64,000 bases of DNA, taken from NCBI RefSeq assembly GCF_000422485.1, contig NZ_AULW01000030.1:88377-152376 (forward strand). Reading direction: 5' to 3'. Positions 8,495-16,075 of the stretch are shown here, one piece after another. Source of the stretch: Paenibacillus pasadenensis DSM 19293. GTDB taxonomy: Bacteria; Bacillota; Bacilli; Paenibacillales; Paenibacillaceae. Positions within the stretch are counted from its first letter, which is position 1. Each line of letters begins with the position of its first letter. The notes under the pieces were generated by a model that saw only the letters and a list, made by a program, of their open reading frames with translations, was not told the DNA's origin and did not search any database. Both the position numbers and the translations under genes were made by a program.

Positions 8495-8581
8495 GAACTG
8501 CGGCTTCAGCGCAGCTGCTAGACCGCTAGGAACTGCGGCTTTGGCGCAGCTGTTCGACCGCCAGGCTGCGGCTTCGCCGCG
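8477..8581 (+). repeat. 35-bp tandem repeat, three units
   Basis: Units begin with CAGCTG at 8477, 8512 and 8547, an exact 35-base period. Units 1 and 2 share CTAGGAACTGCGGCTT; the third is degenerate after about 20 bases. The stop codon of the upstream gene (8492-8494) lies in unit 1, so the repeat grew from the gene's 3' end. Confidence 0.85.
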
Positions 8582-8601
8582 AATCCGGCGGGACCGGGAG
8601 G

Positions 8602-9690
8602 CTAGCCTTCCCGGTTCCGTTCGCGGTCGATCGCTTCCTGCATCGTCTTGTCCGTCAGATGGGCATAGATCTGGGTCGTGTCCGGCGAAGCGTGACCGAG
8701 CTGCTCCTGCGTCTTGTACAGGTCGTTGCGCAAATAATAATCCGTCGCGAACGAATGCCGCAGCTTGTGCACGGACAGATACGGCTTGCCGAACCGCTTG
8801 GCGTACTTGAGGACCATCTCCTGGATGGCCCTTTTTGTCATGCGCGAGCCTTCCGTCTTGCCGTTGGCGACGGCGAGGAACAGCGCCTTCTCCTTGCGGG
8901 GAGCGGCGTAGCGGCTGTCCCGCAGCTGCAGGTAGGCCTGCAGGTCCTCCACCGCCTGCTGGCGGAAATAGACCGGCGTCTTGAACGTATCGTCGTTGCT
9001 GCCCTTGCGGTACGCATAGACGAGCTTTTTTTTGAGATCAAGATCGTCGACGTTCAGGTTGACGACCTCGGAGACGCGCAGGCCGGAGTGGAGGATGAGG
9101 CTGACGATGCAGCAGTCGCGCGTCGAATTTTTCTCGAAGGCGTGCAGCGCCTGCTTGCTGAGCGCGGGATCCTGGCCGTACTCGGACTTGACGAAGCGGA
9201 GGAATTCGTCGAGCTCCTCCTCCTGCAGCAGCTTGCCCTCGAGCTTGGCGGCCGTATCCTTGGGCTTATGCGTGCGCTTGATCGCGACCTTGGCCATCAC
9301 GTTGCGCTTGAGCAGCGGATAGAAGTCCTCGTCCTCGGCGATCTGGCTCAAATAATGAAAGAGCGAGCGGAGGGAGCTGAGCTTGCGCGAGACGGTCGTG
9401 CGGCTGTTGGCGTGCAGCGGCTTGGACGCCAGGAACATGCGGTAGCCGTCGATGCTGTCCATGCGCAGCTTCTCGAGCTCCTCGAGCTTTACATCGGACA
9501 GGGCGGGGCCTTCCGCCAAGCCTTCGGCGATCAGCCAGCCGAGGAAGGCCTCATAGTCCCGCACGTATTCGAGCAGCGAGGAGGGGGAGAGGTCGGGCAG
9601 CTTGTAGTTGATGAATTTCTCGATATACCACGGCATGGAGGGAACGCGCCGATCCAGCTCCATGCGGTCCTTCACCTTCAAGATGTTCAT
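8602..9690 (-). CDS. xerS: XerS-like site-specific tyrosine recombinase
   Basis: 362 residues. The N-terminal SAM-like core-binding part begins MPWYIEKFINYKLPD near residue 19, resembling streptococcal XerS (MPWY...), and KRNVMAKV near 128 also matches that family. The catalytic domain has the full set R205, K229, H308, R311, H333 and Y342. XerS acts alone to resolve chromosome dimers at a dif site next to its own gene in streptococci. Here a dif-like element lies 75 bases upstream. ATG 9690 is chosen for GGAGG 8 bases before it; an in-frame ATG at 9762 lacks one. A chromosome-maintenance role is likely, and a mobile role is possible because of the paired dif-like copies. Confidence 0.85.
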   Translation of the reverse strand: MNILKVKDRMELDRRVPSMPWYIEKFINYKLPDLSPSSLLEYVRDYEAFLGWLIAEGLAEGPALSDVKLEELEKLRMDSIDGYRMFLASKPLHANSRTTVSRKLSSLRSLFHYLSQIAEDEDFYPLLKRNVMAKVAIKRTHKPKDTAAKLEGKLLQEEELDEFLRFVKSEYGQDPALSKQALHAFEKNSTRDCCIVSLILHSGLRVSEVVNLNVDDLDLKKKLVYAYRKGSNDDTFKTPVYFRQQAVEDLQAYLQLRDSRYAAPRKEKALFLAVANGKTEGSRMTKRAIQEMVLKYAKRFGKPYLSVHKLRHSFATDYYLRNDLYKTQEQLGHASPDTTQIYAHLTDKTMQEAIDRERNREG

Positions 9691-9764
9691 GAGCGGCTCC
9701 TCCAATCTTTTCCTCCGTATTGTAGCAACTGCCGTTTCCCCCGACAAGCTTCCGTGCGGCATGC

Positions 9765-9797
9765 TTACTTTCTAAGGATAGTTATGTAAACCTTTAA
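9765..9797 (+). repeat. dif-like element, copy 2
   Basis: Arm TTACTTTCTAA (9765-9775), centre GGATAG, arm TTATGTAAACC (9782-9792), then TTTAA. Aligned with copy 1 at 6720-6753 it matches about 26 of 33 positions with a one-base gap. It lies directly upstream of the xerS-like gene. Confidence 0.6.
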
Positions 9798-9804
9798 CGG
9801 CATT

Positions 9805-9833
9805 TAAAAAACCGCTCGGTAAAACCGGGCGGT
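9805..9833 (-). terminator. Terminator of the phosphoesterase gene
   Basis: ACCGCTCGG pairs with CCGGGCGGT (one G-T). Read on the minus strand it is followed by T6. Confidence 0.75.
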
Positions 9834-9855
9834 CAGACCAAACCAAGATGATCGA

Positions 9856-10995
9856 TCAGGATGAACGGAACGTCAACGTAATGAGCAGCGCCTCGCTGCG
9901 GCTGAACAGCCGGACCGGCGGTCCCCAGCTGCCGAAGCCGGAGGAGACGAACACATGCGTGAGCGACTTGCGCATGTAGCCCCAATCGAGCTCGAACAGG
10001 CGGCGCGTGACGAGATGGTTGGGGGCGAACTGGCCGCGATGCGTATGGCCGCACAGCAGGACGTCCGCGCCGGCCGCGGCCGCTTCGGCGAAGCCGTACG
10101 GCTGATGGTCCAGCAGCACGATCGGCGCCGAGGAGTCGATATCGCGCAGCAGCTCGGCTGTCGGCAGCCGGCCTGCGCCGGGCAGCGACTCGGCGGTGCG
10201 GTCCTTGCGGCCGGCGATGACGATGCCTCCCGCATCGATCCATTCGTCCTGCAGCACCGGAATGCCCGCCTGCTTCATCGCCCCGACGTAGGCGGGGATG
10301 TCTCCGCCATAATATTCGTGGTTGCCGAGCACCGCGTACGTGCCGAGCGGCGCCTTCAGCTGCGAGATGACCTCCGCCATGCGCAGATGGAGGAAAGGCT
10401 TGACGCTGTCGTCGAGCACGTCGCCCGGCAGCAGGATCAAGTCCGGCCGCAGCTCCTGGCTGATGCGGACAAGCTTTCTCAGATGGCGCTTGCCGACGAT
10501 GTCGCCGAGATGGATGTCGGACGCGACGAGCAGCGTCACGCTGTCCCGATCCGCCATCGGCTTGTCCACCTGCACGCTGTGGCGCCGCACGATCGGGCTG
10601 AACGCGTTGCGCGTGCCCCAGGCGAGCAGGACGAGCAGGAGCAGCAGCACGGTCCAGCCGGCGGCGCCGGCATAAGCGTCGAACGAGACGCCTGCAGCGC
10701 GGGCGGCGAGCCAGCCGAGATCGGCGAGCGGCAGCAGCAGGATGAGGTATTCCAGCGCGGCGATGGAGTAGGAGGCGGCGGCTTTGAACAAGCGCGCCGG
10801 CAGCGCTCCCCAGAAGCGGACGAGCGCCATCGCGAGGAAGTACGAGACGGACGCGAGCACGACGGCCGTCCACATGCCGATTCCCGGCGACAAGCCTTGG
10901 CTGGCGAGGAATAGCGAGAGATTCCACCCGATATAATAGATCAGGGCGGCGTAGATCACGATGACGGATACGAGGGCAAGCCATCTGCGGCTCAT
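9856..10995 (-). CDS. Membrane-anchored metallophosphoesterase
   Basis: 379 residues. Four hydrophobic helices fill roughly residues 5-135, followed by a calcineurin-type domain with SDIHLGD, GDVLDD, GNHEYY and GHTHRGQ, the five metal-binding blocks of the family. Members such as YkuE/YaeI act at the membrane, some on lipid-linked phosphates; the substrate here is not determinable. ATG 10995 has AAGGAG 8-9 bases upstream, whereas an in-frame TTG at 11022 has none. Single gene with its own terminator. Confidence 0.85.
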   Translation of the reverse strand: MSRRWLALVSVIVIYAALIYYIGWNLSLFLASQGLSPGIGMWTAVVLASVSYFLAMALVRFWGALPARLFKAAASYSIAALEYLILLLPLADLGWLAARAAGVSFDAYAGAAGWTVLLLLLVLLAWGTRNAFSPIVRRHSVQVDKPMADRDSVTLLVASDIHLGDIVGKRHLRKLVRISQELRPDLILLPGDVLDDSVKPFLHLRMAEVISQLKAPLGTYAVLGNHEYYGGDIPAYVGAMKQAGIPVLQDEWIDAGGIVIAGRKDRTAESLPGAGRLPTAELLRDIDSSAPIVLLDHQPYGFAEAAAAGADVLLCGHTHRGQFAPNHLVTRRLFELDWGYMRKSLTHVFVSSGFGSWGPPVRLFSRSEALLITLTFRSS

Positions 10996-11189
10996 GCGGG
11001 CATTCTCCTTTTTGGCTGTCAATCGGGCTTCGTAGACTAGCGTAACTGGTTTTGTAACTTTGTTGCAACTTATCTCGCAGCCGGCCCGTTTATAATGGTA
11101 CCAACAGCTGATTCACCCCTTGCGAGCAAGGGTAATGAACGTCAAGCTCTTGTCACAAGTCCTAGCTTTGCGAAAGGGAGACGAGCCAC

Positions 11190-11702
11190 ATGAAAAAAAG
11201 TCTCATCAGCATTCTCGCCACCGCCTCGATCCTGTTCTATTTCATCTCCACGGCCAATGCCGTAGGCGGAGACTATCAGCCGGTGCAAAAGACGGCCGAC
11301 ACCCAAACCGACTATATCGAATCCATCACCCATAAAGAAGGCAAATGGTACATAACGGTCGATCCGATCGAATGGTACGAAGGCAAGGAAGCCGACGAGC
11401 AGTTCCTGAAGCATGAGCCGGACAGCGGCCTGGACGGCGCTCCGGACGGCTATTATATCGTCAATGACGATACGACGGCGACTACGTACGAGATCTCGCC
11501 GGATGCAGCCGTGCTCATGCAGCTGTATGACCGCACGGGAGACCCGGCCGAGCTGGAGACGCAGTGGAACGAGCCGGTCGCTCTCGACGAGTTCGCCAAG
11601 CTGTATGCCAAGAACGACGTGCTCGACCTCGCCGACTTCCCGTATCATCTGACGGTCAAGGACGGCGTCGTGACGAAGATCGTGCAGCAGTTCATTCCTT
11701 GA
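11190..11702 (+). CDS. Secreted hypothetical protein
   Basis: 170 residues with a clear signal peptide (MKKSLISILATASILFYF, probable cleavage after ANA near residue 24). The mature part is acidic with many Asp, Glu and Tyr and no recognised domain. A central stretch (VDPIEWYEGKEADEQFL) resembles small exported Bacillus proteins of unknown role. AAAGGGAG precedes the ATG. A TATAAT at 11091-11096 may be its -10 box, giving a leader of about 90 bases. It ends at a strong bidirectional terminator shared with cadA. Confidence 0.7.
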   Translation: MKKSLISILATASILFYFISTANAVGGDYQPVQKTADTQTDYIESITHKEGKWYITVDPIEWYEGKEADEQFLKHEPDSGLDGAPDGYYIVNDDTTATTYEISPDAAVLMQLYDRTGDPAELETQWNEPVALDEFAKLYAKNDVLDLADFPYHLTVKDGVVTKIVQQFIP

Positions 11703-11750
11703 TGCACCCCATGGAGCATCGGCTGATGCATCGCTCGACCAGTTTAATCA

Positions 11751-11787
11751 AAAAATCCTTCGGCCCTCAAGCGGCCGAAGGATTTTT
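11751..11787. terminator. Bidirectional terminator
   Basis: 15-bp perfect stem (11751-11765 with 11773-11787), A5 on one side and T5 on the other, between two convergent genes. Confidence 0.9.
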
Positions 11788-11809
11788 ATTTTCTGCGCTC
11801 ATTCCATCC

Positions 11810-14194
11810 TCATTCCGCGACGGCTGGTGCAGACGCCGGCTCTTCCGCCGAGCGGCGGGAAGGGACGAGCAGCAGCAGGCTGACGAGCGAGACGAAGATC
11901 GTCGCGCCCATATCCGACAGGATGGCGATCCAGAGCGTGAGCCAGCCCGGGATCGTCAGCAGCAGAGCGACGAGCTTGAGGCCGAGCGCGACCGCAAGAT
12001 TGAAGCGGATGATCCGGTTCGTGCGCTTGGCGGTGCGGATCGCCTCGGGCAGCTTGCCGAGATGATCCTGCATGAGCACGAGATCGGCCGTCTCGATCGC
12101 GCTGTCCGTGCCTTTGCCCATGGCGATGCCGAGATCGGAGGCGGCGAGCGCCGGCGCGTCGTTGATGCCGTCGCCGATCATCGCGACCTTGCCTGCGGCT
12201 TTGAGCCGGTTGACGCGCTCGACCTTGTCCGCGGGCAGCAGTCCGGCTGCCGTCTCGTCGACGCCGGCTGCCGCGGCCATGCGGCGGGCGGCGGCTTCAT
12301 GGTCGCCGGTCAGCATGACGGTGCGGGCGATGCCGGCGCGGCGCAGCTCGCGGACGACGCCGGGCGTCTCCGGCCGCAGCTCGTCGGAGATGCCGAACAG
12401 GCCGAGCAGCCGGCTCTCGTCCGCCAGCGCGACGAGCGTCAAGCCCTGCTCGCGGTACGCTCGGAGCGCCTCGGCCGCCTCCGCATGCGGGAGGATGCCG
12501 AGCTCCTCCAGCGCAGCGGGGCTGCCGAGCGAGTACTTCGTGCCGCCGAGCGCGGCAGCGAGCCCTTTGCCGGGTACGGCCGTCGTTTCCGCCGTCTCGT
12601 AGGCGATGCCGCGCTCCTCGATGTAGGCGAGCACCGCCTTGGCGAGCGGATGGGCGGAGCCGCTTTCCATCGCGGCCGCGACCGGGAGGAAGCGGTCGTC
12701 CCAGCTCGCCGCCTCGGCCACATGCGGATGCCCCTTCGTCAGCGTGCCGGTCTTGTCAAAGGCGATGATGCGGATGCGGCCGAGCTGCTCGAGATGGGCG
12801 CCGCCTTTGACCAGGATGCCTTCCCGCGCGAGGCGCGTAATGCCGGCGAGGATCGCGACCGGCGAGGAGAGGATGAGCGCACACGGGCAGCCGACGATGA
12901 GCACGGCGAGTCCTTCGTACAGCCAGTGGCGCCACTCGCCGCCGAGCAGCAGCGGCGGGACGAGCATGACCAGCACGGCGATGATCATGATCGCCGGCGT
13001 ATAGTAGCGGGAAAAGCGGTTGATGAACAGCTCGGTCGGCGTCTTGGACTCCTGCGCCTCCTGGACGAGCTGGAGAATTTTCGCCAGGGAGGACTCCGAG
13101 TACGATTTTTCGATCCGGACCGTCAGGCTGCCCTCCTGGTTGAGGCTGCCGCCGAATACGGCGTCGCCGGGCTTCTTGTCGACCGGGATCGGCTCGCCGG
13201 TGATGGCGGCTTCGTTGACGGAGCTGCTGCCGGTGACGATGACGCCGTCGGAAGGGATTTGCGAGCCTGCGGCGACCAGCACCGTCTGGCCGGCGGACAG
13301 GCGGGACACGGGAATACGCCGCGTCGCGCCGTCCTCCAGCAGCATCGCTTCCTTCGGCGCCGCTTCGAGCAGGCGGTCCATCGACTCGCGGGCGCGGTTC
13401 ATGCCGAGCCCTTCGAGCAGCTCGTTGACGCCGAACAGGATCGCGACGAGCGCTGCTTCCTTCCACTCCTCGATGGCGACGGCGCCGATGAGCGCGACGG
13501 TCATGAGCGTGTCGATCGTGAAGCGGAGGCTCGCCAGATTGCGCAGCCCTTTCCAGAACGTCCGCCAGCCGCTGAGCGCGATCGCGCCGAGATAGAGCGG
13601 GATGGAGACGGCGGACGGCACGCGGTCGCCGAGCAGGACGGCGGCCAGCAGCAGCGCGAGGCTGATGCCGAGCTGCGCGTAGATGCCGCGACCGGAGGCA
13701 TGGTCGTGATCGTGGTCATGATCATGACCGTGCGCGTGTCCAGGAGCGCTTGCCTGGTCTTGCTCCTGCGCTTGGGCGACATGCTTGCGAAGGTCCGCTT
13801 GGCCGTGGCTATGTTCGTGCCTGCTGTCAACATCATGATGGACTCCAGCGTGACCGTGCCCGTGAGCGTGGCCATGTGCATCATTGCTGTCATCATCATG
13901 GACCCCATCGTGGGCATCTGCATCGTGGCCATGCTCATGAGAGTGTCCCGCCCCGCAGCAGGAGGCGGGGGCTTCTTCTGGAACGGCCGAAGCCGATCGT
14001 TCCGCGAGGATCGAAGCGCCGTCGGTCTTCAGTATTTTGCGCACCTTGTCCATAGGCACGCGTTCATCCATGACGAGGCGCGCGGATGAAAAATGAAGCG
14101 CGGCCGTATCGCCATGAGGAAGCTTGCGGATCTGCCGCTCCAGATCGGCGGCGCAGTTGCCGCAGCTGAGTCCTTTTACCCGATATTCCAGCAA
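11810..14194 (-). CDS. cadA: Cd/Zn/Pb-transporting P1B-type ATPase
   Basis: About 794 residues. An N-terminal heavy-metal domain (GLSCGNC) is followed by a His/Asp-rich linker with four HDHDHD-type clusters. The P-type core has the metal-channel CPC (VGCPCAL), the phosphorylation site DKTGT, SAHPLAKAV (His-Pro locus) and GDGINDAPAL. The CPC channel and His-rich linker fit efflux of Zn, Cd or Pb across the cytoplasmic membrane. Upstream ATGs at 14224 and 14218 are unlikely starts: the predicted transcript starts near 14232 and they lack a ribosome site. TTG 14194, with AAGGAAG 8 bases before it, fits. The divergent ArsR-family gene is the likely repressor. Confidence 0.9.
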   Translation of the reverse strand: MLEYRVKGLSCGNCAADLERQIRKLPHGDTAALHFSSARLVMDERVPMDKVRKILKTDGASILAERSASAVPEEAPASCCGAGHSHEHGHDADAHDGVHDDDSNDAHGHAHGHGHAGVHHDVDSRHEHSHGQADLRKHVAQAQEQDQASAPGHAHGHDHDHDHDHASGRGIYAQLGISLALLLAAVLLGDRVPSAVSIPLYLGAIALSGWRTFWKGLRNLASLRFTIDTLMTVALIGAVAIEEWKEAALVAILFGVNELLEGLGMNRARESMDRLLEAAPKEAMLLEDGATRRIPVSRLSAGQTVLVAAGSQIPSDGVIVTGSSSVNEAAITGEPIPVDKKPGDAVFGGSLNQEGSLTVRIEKSYSESSLAKILQLVQEAQESKTPTELFINRFSRYYTPAIMIIAVLVMLVPPLLLGGEWRHWLYEGLAVLIVGCPCALILSSPVAILAGITRLAREGILVKGGAHLEQLGRIRIIAFDKTGTLTKGHPHVAEAASWDDRFLPVAAAMESGSAHPLAKAVLAYIEERGIAYETAETTAVPGKGLAAALGGTKYSLGSPAALEELGILPHAEAAEALRAYREQGLTLVALADESRLLGLFGISDELRPETPGVVRELRRAGIARTVMLTGDHEAAARRMAAAAGVDETAAGLLPADKVERVNRLKAAGKVAMIGDGINDAPALAASDLGIAMGKGTDSAIETADLVLMQDHLGKLPEAIRTAKRTNRIIRFNLAVALGLKLVALLLTIPGWLTLWIAILSDMGATIFVSLVSLLLLVPSRRSAEEPASAPAVAE

Positions 14195-14222
14195 GGGGCA
14201 TCTTCCTTCCTTGACCATACGC

Positions 14223-14267
14223 ATGAATACTTGCTCATATGATATGATTGTTTGCTGGAATGGTCAA
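14223..14267 (-). promoter_or_regulatory. cadA promoter and candidate ArsR/SmtB operator
   Basis: Minus-strand TTGACC (14267-14262) and TATCAT (14244-14239) are 17 bases apart. The imperfect palindrome ATGAATACTTGCTCAT (14223-14238) covers the start site and resembles ArsR/SmtB-family operators of the form ATGA-N8-TCAT. Confidence 0.6.
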
Positions 14268-14312
14268 CCGATTGGGACAATTATCCCTAAAAATTAATGA
14301 TGTCCGTAAAAC

Positions 14313-14341
14313 TTCCGTTTAATGCCGGCGATTGGTATAAT
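14313..14341 (+). promoter_or_regulatory. Predicted promoter of the ArsR-family gene
   Basis: TATAAT at 14336-14341, with a weak TTCCGT 17 bases upstream. Start near 14348. Confidence 0.5.
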
Positions 14342-14376
14342 GAAGGTCAATGGATACGGATCGGAGGCAGAGGCGG

Positions 14377-14799
14377 ATGAATACGGATGCGAAAAGCCAG
14401 GCAGGGGCCGAGGTGGAGGAGGCCGCTTGGCGCGAGGACGAGCCGTCCGAGCTGGAGGGCGAGCACGCGGCGCCCGAGCAGCCCCGCGATCTAAGCGCGG
14501 TCAAGGCGGCGATGCTCGACGACCGCTCCGCGCTGCAGCTGGCCGACTGGCTCAAGGCGCTGAGCGATCCGACAAGGGTCAAGCTCGTCGACGCGCTCAT
14601 GCACAGCGAGCTGTGCGTGCATGATCTGACCGTGCTGCTCGGAATGAACCAATCCGCCGTCTCCCATCAGCTGCGCTATTTGCGCAACATGCGGATCGTG
14701 AAGCGCCGCAAGGAAGGCAAGACGGTGTACTATTCGCTCGACGACGATCACGTCGAACAAGTGTTCCGACAGACGCTCGAGCATGTCCGGCATTCCTGA
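14377..14799 (+). CDS. ArsR/SmtB-family metal-sensing repressor
   Basis: 140 residues. After a long acidic N-terminal tail comes the winged helix (ELCVHDLTVLLGMNQSAVSH). The C-terminal helix contains DDDHVEQ and EHVRH, the Asp/His/His set of the alpha-5 zinc site found in SmtB and CzrA. The alpha-3 region has C-x-H (LCVHD) where CadC has Cys-x-Cys, so zinc or cobalt sensing is more likely than pure cadmium sensing. It is divergent from cadA and should derepress it when metal binds. ATG 14377 has GAGGCGG upstream; the in-frame ATG at 14350 lies at the predicted transcript start. Confidence 0.85.
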   Translation: MNTDAKSQAGAEVEEAAWREDEPSELEGEHAAPEQPRDLSAVKAAMLDDRSALQLADWLKALSDPTRVKLVDALMHSELCVHDLTVLLGMNQSAVSHQLRYLRNMRIVKRRKEGKTVYYSLDDDHVEQVFRQTLEHVRHS

Positions 14800-14817
14800 G
14801 CTCAGGAATGCCGTTTT
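14789..14817 (+). terminator. Terminator of the ArsR-family gene
   Basis: A 24-base perfect palindrome (14789-14812) followed by G and T5. It includes the gene's stop codon. Confidence 0.85.
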
Positions 14818-14828
14818 TCCCGGCTCAA

Positions 14829-14860
14829 AAGTTGCGTGAAATACATATTTTACGCAACTT
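14829..14860. repeat. Inverted repeat next to a tyrosine recombinase gene
   Basis: Arms AAGTTGCGTGAAAT (14829-14842) and ATTTTACGCAACTT (14847-14860) pair at 13 of 14 positions around a 4-base ACAT centre. No U-run follows, so it is not a terminator. Arm length and the short A/T centre are those of a tyrosine-recombinase core site. Confidence 0.6.
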
Positions 14861-14905
14861 CGATTTTAAGAGACTTTTAGCAGGAACGAGAAGGAGTGGG
14901 GAAGG

Positions 14906-15850
14906 TTGTCCGTGACGGTGCATGAGCTGCAAGAGGCCTATGGCGAGGAGCTGGAGCTGTTCCGCATCTGGATGAAGAACCAGGGCATGACGCTGTCGAC
15001 GGAACGGGCGTATGTCGCCGACGTGCGTCTCTATCTCGCGTCCTTGTATCCCGAAGCGCTCGAGCGCAGCGGCAAGCTGGACATCATGCGCTATCTGTCC
15101 GCGAGCCGCGAGCGGGGAGCGGGAGACGAGGCGCGCAACCGCAAGCTGAGCTCCCTGCGGGCGTTCTATCGGGCGCTCAACGAGATGGACCGGCTGCAGG
15201 CCAATCCGGCCGCGCTCACGCCCAAGTCGCGCCAGCAGAAAAACCGCATGCCGGTCTATTTGGACGAGGAGCAGCTGCAGGAGCTGTTCGGGCATGTCGG
15301 AGGCAAGCACCAGGAACGGAATCTGTCGATCCTGCTGCTCATGGCGTACGCCGGACTGCGGGTCGGGGAGATCCATCGGCTCAACTCGTTCGATCTCAAG
15401 CCGGACGGGACGCTGTCGGTGCTCGGCAAAGGACGGAAATGGCGCTATCTGCCGCTGCCGGACAGTCTCGCCCGGCTGCTGCGGCGCCTGGAGGACGACA
15501 GCCGCGGCCGGATGCGGCAAGGCAAGGAGCAGCCGATGTTCGTCAGCCAGCTCGGACGCCGCCTGTCGGTCCGCATGATCCAGACGATCGCGGACCGCAC
15601 GCTGGAGCGGCTGCAGGGCGAGCGGCCGGAGCTGGCGATGAAGAAGCTGTCGAGCCACAAGCTGCGCCACAGCTTCGCGACGATGCAGATCCGCAGCGGC
15701 ACGGACATCCGCACGCTGCAGGAGCTGCTCGGCCATGCGAGCATCGAGACGACGCAGATCTACACGCATATCGACAACGCGCAGATGAAGACGGCGATGG
15801 AGCGCATGTCCGCCAAGCTGCCGGAGCTGCGGGAGGGCCGTCCTCGCTGA
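14906..15850 (+). CDS. XerC/XerD-type tyrosine recombinase
   Basis: 314 residues, full length for the family. The core-binding domain occupies about 1-105. Catalytic residues are R152 (AGLRVGE), a Lys in GKGRKW, H251 and R254 (HKLRHSF), H277 (LGHAS) and nucleophile Y286 (QIYTH). The start is TTG 14906, with AAGGAG 9 bases upstream. The inverted repeat at 14829-14860 is 45 bases before it. It differs from the XerS-like enzyme at 8602 and is closer to XerC/D or to integrases of small elements. No other mobile-element gene is adjacent, so a housekeeping or solo-recombinase role is equally possible. Confidence 0.85.
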   Translation: MSVTVHELQEAYGEELELFRIWMKNQGMTLSTERAYVADVRLYLASLYPEALERSGKLDIMRYLSASRERGAGDEARNRKLSSLRAFYRALNEMDRLQANPAALTPKSRQQKNRMPVYLDEEQLQELFGHVGGKHQERNLSILLLMAYAGLRVGEIHRLNSFDLKPDGTLSVLGKGRKWRYLPLPDSLARLLRRLEDDSRGRMRQGKEQPMFVSQLGRRLSVRMIQTIADRTLERLQGERPELAMKKLSSHKLRHSFATMQIRSGTDIRTLQELLGHASIETTQIYTHIDNAQMKTAMERMSAKLPELREGRPR

Positions 15851-16025
15851 GCGGGCCAAGGCTTGCCGGATGGACGGGGCATGACAGCGAAAAACCGGAA
15901 AGGCGTAATGGGCGTGCCGGGGGGAGACTTCGGTTATAGCGGTTTCCGCTCTGTCGAGGAGGACGTTTTCGTGTTCAAAGGAAGAGTGCGAAGAGACAGG
16001 AACGGGAAAGTAGATGAGGCGAATT

Positions 16026-16059
16026 AAAAAGACAGGTTCGGCTGAGGCCGGACCTGTCT
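16026..16059 (-). terminator. Terminator of the oxidoreductase gene
   Basis: AGACAGGT...ACCTGTCT stem with inner CGGC/GCCG (16030-16059). T5 follows on the minus strand. Confidence 0.75.
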
Positions 16060-16075
16060 GTCGTTGAAGCGCTTG

